Assembly: GCF_009674485.1 (NCBI RefSeq) | Contig: NZ_WKJJ01000017.1 | Location: forward strand, 1 to 64,000 | Length of the DNA stretch: 64,000 bases | Source of the DNA: Pseudoduganella rivuli | Lineage (GTDB): Bacteria; Pseudomonadota; Gammaproteobacteria; Burkholderiales; Burkholderiaceae_D | Direction: 5' to 3' | Part shown: one piece after another, positions 36,464 through 47,490 of the stretch | Position numbering within the stretch: the first letter of the stretch is position 1 | Layout of the letters: each line of letters starts with the position of its first letter | The notes under the pieces: generated by a model | What the model was told of the DNA's origin: nothing | The model's input: only the letters and a program-made list of their open reading frames with translations | Databases searched by the model: none | Made by a program: the position numbers and the translations under genes

Positions 36464-36829
36464 TTATACGCTCCACAGAATTTGAACCGACCAGGCGGCG
36501 CAGCCGACCAGCCACAGGATGGTGGCGATTTGCAGCGCCAGGCGCACGCCAACCGCTTTCACGTAGTCCATCCAGATATCACGCATGCCGACCCAGGCGT
36601 GGTAGAACAGCCCGAACAGCGTCACTGCGGAGAACAGCTTGAACCATTGTTTCGCGAACATGCCGGCCCAGCCTTCGTACGTGAAGTTGCTGCCGGTGAG
36701 GAAGGAAACCAGCAGGGTGACGGTGTACACCACCATCAGCACGGCGGTCACGCGCTGTGCCAGCCAGTCCTTGACGCCGTAGCCCGCGCCGACGACGAGG
36801 CGCTTTGGTCCGATATTATTGTTTGCCAT
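36464..36829 (-). CDS. sdhD: succinate dehydrogenase membrane anchor subunit
   Basis: A 121-aa inner-membrane subunit with three spans (VTAVLMVVYTVTLLVSFL; FKLFSAVTLFGLFYHAWVGM; LALQIATILWLVGCAAWSV). FYHAWVGMRDIWMDY carries the likely haem-ligand His and quinone-site residues. It lies between sdhC (2-base gap) and sdhA (3-base gap), which fixes its identity. Confidence 0.92.
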   Translation of the reverse strand: MANNNIGPKRLVVGAGYGVKDWLAQRVTAVLMVVYTVTLLVSFLTGSNFTYEGWAGMFAKQWFKLFSAVTLFGLFYHAWVGMRDIWMDYVKAVGVRLALQIATILWLVGCAAWSVQILWSV

Positions 36830-36831
36830 TT

Positions 36832-37251
36832 TCAGAACACTCCAAACAGTTTCAGGGCGACCAGTACGGTCAGCGTCAGGCTGATGGCCAGCACGGTGGC
36901 GGAGGATTTACGCGCCGAGTCCTTGTCCAGGCCGACGTGCATGTCCATGATCAGATGGCGTACACCCGCGCAGAAATGGTGGAAATAACCCCAAACCAGG
37001 GCCAGGATGACCAGTTTGGTGATGGGCTGCTGGGCGATGCCCTGGAAGTAGCCAAACGAGATTTCCGAGCGAATGCTCAGTTCCAGCAGATACAGCACGA
37101 CTGGCAACAGGGCAAACATCATGAACCCGCTGATGCGGTGCAAAATCGACACAATCGCCGCCAATGGCATGCGGTAGTTGGACAATTCCGTTACATGAAT
37201 ATTGCGAAATTCCGGCCGCTGTTTTCTTGCTTCCCTTACGGCTTCTGACAT
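36832..37251 (-). CDS. sdhC: succinate dehydrogenase cytochrome b556 subunit
   Basis: A 139-aa membrane subunit and the first gene of sdhCDAB-sdhE. It has the signature RMPLAAIVSILHRISGF before the first span, and GYFHHFCAGVRHLIMD with the haem-binding His, then the third span. The start at 37251 is unambiguous. The upstream 313 bp hold the operon promoter and a possible operator for the GntR gene product. Confidence 0.93.
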   Translation of the reverse strand: MSEAVREARKQRPEFRNIHVTELSNYRMPLAAIVSILHRISGFMMFALLPVVLYLLELSIRSEISFGYFQGIAQQPITKLVILALVWGYFHHFCAGVRHLIMDMHVGLDKDSARKSSATVLAISLTLTVLVALKLFGVF

Positions 37252-37564
37252 GTCAAGACCTCCCTATCTATAACTAAAATTTTGCAGGACAGCGATTTTC
37301 GCCTATTTTCACTGTCCAGACCAATATCTATTGTTACATATAACGATAATTATGTTTTATCGCTTAGTTGCCGCTTAGCTGCCGCAGTCTCTGGCCATGC
37401 CTATTAAGCATGACTCTTTTATAAGCGCAGGTCTTGCCCCGTGGCGAGGGGGCTGCGCGTCTCCTGAATCAAATCGGTTCGAATACTTCCTGGCGGCGGG
37501 CAACGGGTAAATGCATTGTCATATTGGCCAGCCGCTTCATGCTCTTCGATGTTCTTTTAGTGGA
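37252..37564 (-). promoter_or_regulatory. sdh operon upstream region with a degenerate GntR-type site
   Basis: This 313-bp gap separates sdhC from the upstream gntR gene, both on the minus strand. At 37414-37427 CTCTTTTATAAGCG matches 10 of 14 positions of the perfect palindrome in front of gntR (38411-38424). An AT-rich stretch at about 37325-37362, closer to sdhC, would suit the core promoter. No ORF or RNA gene was seen here. Confidence 0.4.
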
Positions 37565-38371
37565 TCAGCTCAAATCGTTCTGGTAATGGTGGCGCAGGGT
37601 GGAATACAACCCGCGGCGCAGCTCTACCGGCTTATCGCCATACGTGAACGACACGCGTTCCGACATCAACAGTGGAGTACCGGCAGCCAGCTGCAGCAAT
37701 TCCGCTTCGGAATCGCCTGCACACACAGCGCGGATCTTTTCCTGCGCGCGGATCATGCGGGTGCCAAACTCAGATTCGAACAGGCCGTACATCGGCCCTT
37801 TGTATTCATTGAGACGCTCGGCCGTCAGGCCTTTGAAGATCAAGCCGGGCAACCACAGTTCTTCGACAATAGTGGGAGTGCCGTCGAACGATTGCACGCG
37901 CTTGATGAAGACCACCGCATCGCCGGATTTCAGTTCCAGCAGGCGCGCCACGTCGGCGGGCGCGCGCATGCGCTTGACTTCGATAAATTTGGATTCGGGA
38001 TAATGCGGCACGCCTTCGTCCGGCATCAGCCGCAGGAAACGGAAATGCGCGCGCGCTTCGTGATGGGTCGACACGAACGTGCCCTTGCCCTGCTTGCGCA
38101 CCACCAGGTTTTCCGCCGCCAGCTCGTCGATCGCCTTGCGCACGGTGCCCTGGCTGACCTTGAAACGGCCGGCCAGTTCCACTTCGCTGGGGATCAGTTC
38201 GCCCGGCTTCCATTCGCCGGACTGCAGGCTTTGCGTGATCAGCGCCTTGATCTGCTGGTACAGCGGCGAAAACGTCGGCGACGGGCCGCCGGCCGATGGA
38301 CCGGATGCGCTTTGCATGTTGGCGCTGTTCAGATTGGACGAGGCGGAGTTCATGGGCAGGCATTTCACCAC
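37565..38371 (-). CDS. GntR-family regulator with UTRA domain (HutC subfamily)
   Basis: A 268-aa repressor or activator. An N-terminal disordered Ser/Ala stretch precedes the winged helix (PLYQQIKALITQSLQSGEWKP, PSEVELAGRFKVSQGTVRKAI) and a C-terminal UTRA ligand-binding domain (AVVFIKRVQSFDGTPTIVEELW). It sits between sdhC and mdh, so control of TCA genes is likely. The frame starts with GTG at 38371, which has GAGGGG five bases upstream; an ATG at 38353 is possible but poorly placed for that site. A perfect palindrome about 40 bases upstream suggests autoregulation. Confidence 0.88.
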   Translation of the reverse strand: MVKCLPMNSASSNLNSANMQSASGPSAGGPSPTFSPLYQQIKALITQSLQSGEWKPGELIPSEVELAGRFKVSQGTVRKAIDELAAENLVVRKQGKGTFVSTHHEARAHFRFLRLMPDEGVPHYPESKFIEVKRMRAPADVARLLELKSGDAVVFIKRVQSFDGTPTIVEELWLPGLIFKGLTAERLNEYKGPMYGLFESEFGTRMIRAQEKIRAVCAGDSEAELLQLAAGTPLLMSERVSFTYGDKPVELRRGLYSTLRHHYQNDLS

Positions 38372-38410
38372 ATTTACCCCTCGCCGTCCAGAAAAAACGT
38401 CAACTTATCT

Positions 38411-38424
38411 GTCTTATATAAGAC
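38411..38424. promoter_or_regulatory. perfect palindrome, probable operator of the adjacent GntR regulator
   Basis: GTCTTATATAAGAC is a perfect 14-bp palindrome in a larger set of TTATCT / ATAAGATA repeats (38404-38432), about 40 bases upstream of gntR and about 300 upstream of mdh. HutC-type regulators commonly bind such sites. The rest of the 351-bp gntR-mdh gap shows no ORF; TTGACA at 38494 has no convincing -10 partner at standard spacing. Confidence 0.6.
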
Positions 38425-38722
38425 ATAAGATAGCGTTGACAGGAAGTCCAGAGAAGCCTACACTCAGGAGTTGTGCTTATTTGGCCAGGATGGTTGACAT
38501 CCGGCTCAGAAAAGCATAGTCGCAGTTCCGGTGAAAGGCAATCTGAACTTTGCGGTCTTGTATCAATTAGAAGATAGCGGACCCGGCCCGGCGGGCCGAT
38601 TATTCACGCACCTGATTGAGGCAAAACCAGCAATTTTTCGTGACCGCTTTTGGTATCATTATATTTTTCCCCGAACCGGGCCCATAGCTTCCGTTTTCAT
38701 TCCATCACTTTGGAGATTCATC

Positions 38723-39712
38723 ATGGCTAAAACCCCAATGCGTGTTGCCGTTACTGGCGCTGCCGGTCAAATCGGCTATTCCCTGCTGTTCCGCATCGCC
38801 AACGGCGACATGCTGGGCAAAGACCAGCCAGTCATCCTGCAACTGCTCGAAATCCCTGACGAAAAAGCGCAGAAAGCGCTGAAAGGCGTCATGATGGAAA
38901 TCGACGACTGCGCCTTCCCGCTGCTGGCAGGCATGACCGCCCACTCCGACCCAATGACTGCGTTCAAGGACGTCGACGTCGCCCTGCTGGTTGGCGCCCG
39001 TCCGCGCGGCCCAGGCATGGAGCGTAAAGACCTGCTGGAAGCGAATGCCCAGATCTTCACGGTGCAAGGCAAGGCGCTGGACGCCGTCGCTTCGCGCAAC
39101 GTGAAAGTGCTGGTGGTCGGCAACCCTGCCAACACCAACGCTTACATCGCCATGAAATCGGCGCCATCGCTGCCGGCCAAGAACTTCACCGCCATGCTGC
39201 GCCTGGACCACAACCGCGCCCTGTCGCAAGTGGCTGCCAAGACCGGCACCCAGGTGAAAGATATCGAGAAGCTGACCGTATGGGGCAACCACTCGCCAAC
39301 CATGTACGCCGACTACCGCTTCGCCACCGTGAACGGCAAATCGGTCAAGGACCTGATCAACGACCAGGAATGGAACGCCAACGTGTTCCTGCCGACCGTC
39401 GGCAAGCGCGGCGCCGCCATCATCGAAGCACGCGGCCTGTCGTCGGCGGCATCGGCTGCCAACGCGGCCATCGACCACGTGCGCGACTGGGTACTGGGCA
39501 CCAACGGCAAGTGGACCACCATGGGTGTGCCATCGGACGGTTCCTACGGCATCCCTGAAGGCACCATGTTCGGTTTCCCTGTCACCACCGAAAACGGCGA
39601 ATACAAGATTGTCCAGGGCCTGGAAATCGACGCCTTCTCGCAAGAGCGCATCAACATCACGCTGAAGGAACTGACCGAAGAGCGTGAAGGCGTGAAACAC
39701 CTGCTGCCATAA
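38723..39712 (+). CDS. mdh: malate dehydrogenase
   Basis: NAD-dependent malate dehydrogenase (329 aa) of the cytosolic-like type found in betaproteobacteria. It has the Rossmann motif VTGAAGQIGYSLLFRI, substrate Arg residues in ARPRGPGMERKD, RLDHNRALSQ and the catalytic His in WGNHSPTMY. The frame is open from 38531, but the ATG at 38723 with GGAG eight bases before it begins the conserved MAKTPMRVAV. It is the first gene of the mdh-lyase-small protein-acnA block. Confidence 0.97.
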   Translation: MAKTPMRVAVTGAAGQIGYSLLFRIANGDMLGKDQPVILQLLEIPDEKAQKALKGVMMEIDDCAFPLLAGMTAHSDPMTAFKDVDVALLVGARPRGPGMERKDLLEANAQIFTVQGKALDAVASRNVKVLVVGNPANTNAYIAMKSAPSLPAKNFTAMLRLDHNRALSQVAAKTGTQVKDIEKLTVWGNHSPTMYADYRFATVNGKSVKDLINDQEWNANVFLPTVGKRGAAIIEARGLSSAASAANAAIDHVRDWVLGTNGKWTTMGVPSDGSYGIPEGTMFGFPVTTENGEYKIVQGLEIDAFSQERINITLKELTEEREGVKHLLP

Positions 39713-39763
39713 TCGGCGCACCGCGGCGACATGGACCCGGTCAAACCCGCCATCAGCCGCAAC

Positions 39764-39802
39764 CGCCGCCCCGCTCCCGGCCCCGCCGGAAGCGGGGCGG
39801 CG
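39764..39802 (+). other. 12-bp stem hairpin between mdh and the lyase gene
   Basis: CGCCGCCCCGCT (39764-39775) pairs with AGCGGGGCGGCG (39791-39802) over a 15-base loop, followed by the T-poor CTTCTCCTG. It may act as a weak terminator or mRNA stabiliser lowering expression of the downstream genes relative to mdh. It also argues that the lyase starts after it, at 39845. Confidence 0.6.
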
Positions 39803-39844
39803 TCTTCTCCTGTCCAGCCCGCCCCCTCAACCACTACTTCCAGC

Positions 39845-40840
39845 ATGCATCCTTCCGAGGTCTTATTCCAGGGCACACGCCAGCCACTGCTGCTCCCCGC
39901 CTGCGACCATTACGCCGGTTCTGAAAAGCTGATGCGCAAGTCGATTGCCTTGCAACAAGAAATTGGTCCCCTGTTCGATATCACGTTCGATTGCGAAGAC
40001 GGCGCGTCCGCCGGCAGCGAAGCGGCGCACGCCGAACTGGTGGCGTCCATGCTGCGCGACGACGGCAACAAGTTCCACCGCATCGGCGCCCGCGTGCACG
40101 ATTTGCACAGCGCCCACTTCGAGCGCGACATTGAAATCATCGTCGGCCAGGCCGCCGCGCAACTGGCCTATGTCGTGTTGCCAAAACCAGACAGCGTGGC
40201 GGAAGTGCGCAAGGCACTGGACCTGGTCAACCACCACGCCAACAAGGCCGGCCGCCAGGGCTTGCCGGTGCACGTGCTGATCGAAACGCACGGCGCGCTG
40301 CGCGACGTGCACGACATCGCCGCCCTGCCGCAAGTCGAATGCCTGTCGTTCGGCATCATGGATTTCGTCTCATCCCATTACGGCGCCGTGCCCGGCAACG
40401 CGATGCGCACGCCGGGCCAGTTCACGCACCCGCTGGTGGTGCGCGCCAAGCTGGAAATCGCCGCCGCCTGCCATGCGCACGGCAAGGTGCCGTCGCACAA
40501 CGTGACGACGGAAATCAAGGATCCGGCCGTGGTGGCCAACGATGCCCAGCGCGCCGCCGCCGAGTTCGGCTATACGCGCATGTGGAGCATCCACCCGAAC
40601 CAGATCAAGCCGGTCATCAAGGCCTTCACACCGCGCTTGTCGGAAGTGAATGAGGCGGCGCACATCCTGCATGACGCCATGAGTGCGCAATGGGGTCCGA
40701 TTTCGCATGGCGGCAGGCTGCACGACCGCGCCAGCTACCGGTATTATTGGACTGTGCTGCAACGCGCACGTCTGGCCGGCTTGACCTTGCCGGAATCGGC
40801 AATTGCCCTGCTTAACACCCCTGTATCGGAAGCATCATGA
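39845..40840 (+). CDS. HpcH/HpaI aldolase/citrate lyase-family protein
   Basis: A 331-aa CoA-ester lyase-like protein of the CitE/Mcl superfamily. It has LLPACDHYAGSEKLMRKS, the metal-binding FDCEDGAS, HVLIETHGALRDVHD, IMDFVSSHYGAVP and WSIHPNQIKPVIKAF. Relatives cleave malyl-CoA or citramalyl-CoA, or act as CoA thioesterases; the substrate here is not known. The frame runs open from 39731, but that would place the strong hairpin inside the coding region, and homologues start at MHPSE (39845). The next gene's ATG overlaps its stop (ATGA). Confidence 0.87.
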   Translation: MHPSEVLFQGTRQPLLLPACDHYAGSEKLMRKSIALQQEIGPLFDITFDCEDGASAGSEAAHAELVASMLRDDGNKFHRIGARVHDLHSAHFERDIEIIVGQAAAQLAYVVLPKPDSVAEVRKALDLVNHHANKAGRQGLPVHVLIETHGALRDVHDIAALPQVECLSFGIMDFVSSHYGAVPGNAMRTPGQFTHPLVVRAKLEIAAACHAHGKVPSHNVTTEIKDPAVVANDAQRAAAEFGYTRMWSIHPNQIKPVIKAFTPRLSEVNEAAHILHDAMSAQWGPISHGGRLHDRASYRYYWTVLQRARLAGLTLPESAIALLNTPVSEAS

Positions 40841-41340
40841 AAACTGTCTCTCAATTATTCCTGGCCTGCGCACTGGCGCTGGGCTCGTTCACCATGGCCG
40901 GCGCCGCGCACGCGGAAGTCGACCACCATGCCAAAGCCACGGAAAAGAAGCCGGCCAAGGCGAAAAAAGCCGCCAAGCCATCTGAAACCGGCGCCGCGCC
41001 GGCCATTTCGCCGGCCGACAAGGAAGAAGCCGACGAACCGTCCGTGGCGGATTCGGCGGTTACCGAGTTCAACTGTGAACTGGGCAACAAGATTACGATT
41101 TATACCAACGCCGGCGACGATGGCCACATTGCGCTGCGCTGGAAAAAGCGTTTGCACCGCCTGACGCGGGTAGGTACGACCACCGGCGCCCACCGTTTTG
41201 AAAACAAGTTGTACGGCTTGATCTGGATCGGCATTCCCGCCAAAGGCATGCTGCTCGATTCCAAGCAGAATCGCCAGTTGGCCAATGAGTGCAAGAGCCC
41301 TGAACAGGCAGCAGTTGTGCACATGCCGGCCCAGGGCTGA
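40837..41340 (+). CDS. secreted protein with MliC-like C-terminal region
   Basis: A 167-aa protein. A signal peptide (FLACALALGSFTMAGAAHA) is followed by a Lys/Ala-rich linker (residues about 28-70) and a compact C-terminal part beginning TEFNCELGNKITIY and ending LANEC. The two cysteines and the strand-rich layout with W-KKRLHRLTR and GLIWIGIPAKG recall the MliC/PliC lysozyme-inhibitor fold, but this is only a by-eye resemblance. It is translationally coupled to the lyase gene and precedes acnA by 75 bases, so an exported protein sits inside a TCA operon. Confidence 0.65.
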   Translation: MKTVSQLFLACALALGSFTMAGAAHAEVDHHAKATEKKPAKAKKAAKPSETGAAPAISPADKEEADEPSVADSAVTEFNCELGNKITIYTNAGDDGHIALRWKKRLHRLTRVGTTTGAHRFENKLYGLIWIGIPAKGMLLDSKQNRQLANECKSPEQAAVVHMPAQG

Positions 41341-41415
41341 AGCCGGCATCAGCAGCACCCCGAGTCGTAATTACATAAGAATGAATCACTGACGATACTC
41401 ACTGAAGGAGATCTC

Positions 41416-44124
<2,709 letters not shown>

Positions 44125-44148
44125 TCCTCAGCCACAAAGCTGTATAGA

Positions 44149-44175
44149 AACGCCGGGTTCGCCCGGCGTTTTTTA
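44149..44175 (+). terminator. rho-independent terminator after acnA
   Basis: AACGCCGGG, a short TTC loop and CCCGGCGTT, followed by a T-run to 44174. It lies 24 bases after the acnA stop. Confidence 0.9.
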
Positions 44176-44252
44176 TTTGGCCGCCGCATGCCGCTGAATC
44201 CACTACAATATGCCTAACGTGAATTTTCCTACTGAGAGAACCTGTCAGCGCT

Positions 44253-45521
44253 ATGCGTCGCCCATCCAAAGATTCAACACCCAAACTCACTGCCGACAGC
44301 CAGCGCCTCGTCACCCTCGCCCAAGCCGTAGGCCAGTCTGCCAGCCGCCTCGAAGAACGCAACTGGGAAGCCGTACTGGACCAGCAAATCCATAAACTGC
44401 TGAAATCCAGCCACCAGGATTCCATCGATGCCGCGCTGAACAGCCTGTTCCGCGACGACTTGACCGCCTATGACGTGCTGATGGACGGCGTCGAAGCCGT
44501 CAGCGAATCGGCGACGATCACCGTGGAAGCCGACGGCGTTTCCACCAAGTACGATGTCTTGCTGGTCGCCGCCCCTATCCTGGCCTGGACCCGCTTTTCC
44601 ATTGCCTCCGGCCCGATCCCGGCCGATGTGCTGAACACGCTGTCCGCGCATTTCTCCGCCCACCTGCTGGCCGATGGCACGCACATGGCGATGGCGTCGA
44701 CCTTGTATTCGATCGACCAGTTGCCGCGCACCCATGCCGAAGCGTATGGCAAGGTGCAAAAGCTGGCGCAAGCCGCGCTGAAAGGCGTGGCGTACAAGAC
44801 CGATACCAAGGTGCCGGAAACCGCCCCGTTCCTGGCCGACACCCGCTACCTGCTGGTGGCCGTGGTGGCGCCGCATGGCGGTCCCCTGTTCCGCTGGCAA
44901 ATGCCGGCTGCCGCCGCGCACTATGCCGATGAGCGCAAGAATGCGCTGGAACAGTGGCAAACGCAGGCGCTGCCCACCGTGAACCGTTTGCTGCCGGGCT
45001 GCGGCGTCGAACTGTTGCTGCCGGAAGCGTATTACATGGCGTGCCGCGAAGCGGACAAGCTGATCCGTCCCGTATCGATCCGCGCCGCCGTGCACTACCT
45101 GACCCACACGCTGGCCGTGGAACCGTCGGACTTGCGCGCCGTGATTGCCGCCTTTGGCGAAGAAGCGGGCGATGGCCAGGTCGATGAATACCGCGTGGCA
45201 TTTACACCGCGCCAGAGCACCGACGTCGTGTATGGCGTGGTGTGGCCGTTGTATGGCCAGGAAGACGAGGAAGGCACGCCACCGGAAGGCCCGATTTCCA
45301 GCGGCAACCTGGCCAGCCTGCTGAAGCCGCGCACGCCGGTGGAAGAGATCGTCGAACACTTGAACGCGGCCGGCGTCACCACCGTCAAGAAACTGGGCGA
45401 GCGCTACGTGTCCGAGTATTGCGACGATTGCGGCGCGCCGCTGTTTGCCGATCCCGCCGGCGAACTGGTGCATGCGGAAATGCCGGAAGATGCGCCGGCA
45501 GGCAACGAGCACTTCCACTGA
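44253..45521 (+). CDS. DUF2863 family protein
   Basis: A 422-aa cytosolic protein of a family largely confined to betaproteobacteria, with no known function. Recognisable are an N-terminal helical region (LVTLAQAVGQSASRLEERNWE), a central ILAWTRFSIASGPIP, and a C-terminal CxxC-containing end (YCDDCGAPLFADPAGE) that could bind a metal. The ATG at 44253 is the only reasonable start, and the gene has its own terminator. It is monocistronic. Confidence 0.85.
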   Translation: MRRPSKDSTPKLTADSQRLVTLAQAVGQSASRLEERNWEAVLDQQIHKLLKSSHQDSIDAALNSLFRDDLTAYDVLMDGVEAVSESATITVEADGVSTKYDVLLVAAPILAWTRFSIASGPIPADVLNTLSAHFSAHLLADGTHMAMASTLYSIDQLPRTHAEAYGKVQKLAQAALKGVAYKTDTKVPETAPFLADTRYLLVAVVAPHGGPLFRWQMPAAAAHYADERKNALEQWQTQALPTVNRLLPGCGVELLLPEAYYMACREADKLIRPVSIRAAVHYLTHTLAVEPSDLRAVIAAFGEEAGDGQVDEYRVAFTPRQSTDVVYGVVWPLYGQEDEEGTPPEGPISSGNLASLLKPRTPVEEIVEHLNAAGVTTVKKLGERYVSEYCDDCGAPLFADPAGELVHAEMPEDAPAGNEHFH

Positions 45522-45522
45522 A

Positions 45523-45550
45523 AAAACGGGCGCTTCCAAGCGCCCGTTTT
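45523..45550 (+). terminator. rho-independent terminator after the DUF2863 gene
   Basis: AAAACGGGCGCTT-CC-AAGCGCCCGTTTT starts right after the stop codon, with a 13-bp stem ending in four Ts. Confidence 0.9.
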
Positions 45551-45668
45551 GCATTTCCCGGCCCGCATTACACATCCTTACACATTTAACATGCCAAAGT
45601 GACATTGTGTGAGATTGATCAAGGCGCCGCACCGTTACAGTGCTGTTTTTCCATTGAAACGGATCGAC

Positions 45669-46961
45669 ATGACCAGACTCTCCCCCCGCTACGCACTTGT
45701 CCCCCTGCTGGCAATCCTCGCCGCTTGCGGCGCCGACGGCCCCACCGGCCTGAAGATCAACGCCACCACGTCCACCGTCATGCAAGGCGGCAGCGGCATT
45801 GCGCTGACCGCCACCGGCGGCAGGAAGGGAGACAAGGTCAGCTGGCGGCTGCTGCCTGGCAGTTCCGGCTCGCTGACGCCCAGTGACGATACCCGCAGCG
45901 CCATCTATTTCCCGGACGCGTCGGCCGGTGCGGCAAGCACGCACAGCATCGAAGCGAAACTGCGCAGCGATACGCAAACCCTGGCGCTGCAAGTGCAGCC
46001 GTCGCCTGTCAGCGAACTGATGGCCAGCCTGCCCCAATGGTGGCAAACCGTCAGCCTGCCCGGCACCGGCGGCACCGGCTACACGGGCGAACCGCGCGGC
46101 TTCGCACCCGATGGTGCCGGCGGCTATTACGTATCGTACGCGTCGCCCACGTCCAAGGTGATACAAGTGAAAGGCAGCGCGGCGCCGGTGGAAATCGGCG
46201 CCCTGGCCGGTTACGGCATCATTGGCGGCACCAAGGATGGCACGCTGTACCTGGTGCAAGCCGCGGCGAACTATGCGCTGACGGTAAGCAAGCGCACACC
46301 GGACGGCAAGCTGAGCGTGCTGACCCGCACCGCGGCGCACGACGGCAAGAAGGCCACCATCGACGGCCCGTCCGGCACCGCGACGGCCCTGCTGGCGCGC
46401 TTCACGTTCGACAGCGCGGGTAACCTGTTTGCGCTCGACGGCAGCAAGGTGCGCAAGATCGCCGCCGATGGTTCATGGAGCACGCTGGCCGGCGACGGCT
46501 GCGGCATGGGCACGGCGCCGGCCTGCCCGCTCTACCCGGTCGCGGGCAAAGGCGCCAGCGCGCGCATCGGGCAGTCGACAGCCATTGCCAGCGCCACGGA
46601 CGGCACGCTGTATGTGGCCACCGCCAGCGCAATCCTGAAAATCACGAAGGATGGCGACGTCACCATCCTGGCCGGGGCCAACAACGAGCGTTCCGGCCGC
46701 ATGATCGATGGCGCCGGCACCGATGCGTATTTCCATCAGCCGCTGTCGCTGTCGCTCGATACGGCGGGCAATATCTATGCGCTGGACTACGACACCATCC
46801 GCCGCATCACGCCGTCCGGCGCCGTCAGCACGGTGGCGACGGGCATCGGCGCCATGCAGCAGGGCCACGGGGAACTGGCGGCCACGTCCATCCGCATGAA
46901 CGACAATGGCGCGATCGACTTCCTGCGGTACGTGGATATCCGCCGGGTCAAGGTGCAGTAA
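45669..46961 (+). CDS. lipoprotein with NHL-type beta-propeller repeats
   Basis: A 430-aa exported lipoprotein. The signal peptide ends in lipobox LAAC (Cys20). A beta-sandwich-like N-terminal part (about 30-125) precedes NHL/SMP-like propeller repeats, each ending in a pattern such as GNLFALDGSKVRKIAADGS, GTLYVATASAILKITKDGD and GNIYALDYDTIRRITPSGA. Such propellers usually bind ligands or peptides outside the cell. The frame opens at 45609, but the ATG at 45669 opens the signal peptide. Function unknown. It has no operon partner on the same strand. Confidence 0.78.
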   Translation: MTRLSPRYALVPLLAILAACGADGPTGLKINATTSTVMQGGSGIALTATGGRKGDKVSWRLLPGSSGSLTPSDDTRSAIYFPDASAGAASTHSIEAKLRSDTQTLALQVQPSPVSELMASLPQWWQTVSLPGTGGTGYTGEPRGFAPDGAGGYYVSYASPTSKVIQVKGSAAPVEIGALAGYGIIGGTKDGTLYLVQAAANYALTVSKRTPDGKLSVLTRTAAHDGKKATIDGPSGTATALLARFTFDSAGNLFALDGSKVRKIAADGSWSTLAGDGCGMGTAPACPLYPVAGKGASARIGQSTAIASATDGTLYVATASAILKITKDGDVTILAGANNERSGRMIDGAGTDAYFHQPLSLSLDTAGNIYALDYDTIRRITPSGAVSTVATGIGAMQQGHGELAATSIRMNDNGAIDFLRYVDIRRVKVQ

Positions 46962-47022
46962 AGAGGAGTCGATGCAGGAATTGCCGGGCACGCGACGCGC
47001 CCGGCAAGGCTTCAACGGCAGG

Positions 47023-47487
47023 TCACCAGTTCGAGTACGGATGGGCGATCAGGTTGGAATTGAGATAGCGCTTGTCGTGCGTGACTTCCTCGCCGATCCA
47101 GTCGGGCTTGTCGAAGGCCTGGTCTTCCGACGGCAATTCGATTTCCGCCACCACCAGCCCGGCGTTGGCGCCGAGGAACTCATCGACTTCCCACACAAAG
47201 CCCCCGTACGGAATGCGGCGCCGGTATTTCTCGATGATGGGCTGTTCGCACAGCTTGTCGAGAAATTCCACCGCATCGTCCATCGGAATCGGGTATTCCC
47301 ATTCACCCCGGCTCGCCCCCACGTTCTTGCCCTTGATGGTCATCACCGCGCCATCGCCTTCGATCCGCACGCGCACCACGCGTGACGGATGCGACGACAG
47401 GTAGCCCTGGCGCAGCAGGACGGGTTCGCCCTGCCGCATCCACGCATCGGATGTGACGAGGAATTTACGCTCGATCTCGATGCCCAT
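47023..47487 (-). CDS. CYTH-domain protein (inorganic triphosphatase-like)
   Basis: A 154-aa protein of the CYTH/TTM fold, which hydrolyses triphosphate-containing compounds. The diagnostic ExExK motif is at the N-terminus (MGIEIERKFLV), and alternating charged residues continue (RVRIEGDGAVMTIKGK, VWEVDEF, AEIELPSED). The start at 47487 is 3 bases after the M14 carboxypeptidase stop, so the two are co-transcribed. The substrate could be tripolyphosphate or a nucleotide; this cannot be told from the sequence. Confidence 0.9.
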   Translation of the reverse strand: MGIEIERKFLVTSDAWMRQGEPVLLRQGYLSSHPSRVVRVRIEGDGAVMTIKGKNVGASRGEWEYPIPMDDAVEFLDKLCEQPIIEKYRRRIPYGGFVWEVDEFLGANAGLVVAEIELPSEDQAFDKPDWIGEEVTHDKRYLNSNLIAHPYSNW

Positions 47488-47490
47488 GGT

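Noticed and set aside
38494..38522. TTGACA at 38494 as the -35 of mdh.
   Set aside because: No acceptable -10 at 16-18 bases (TAGTCG), and it lies more than 200 bases from the start.
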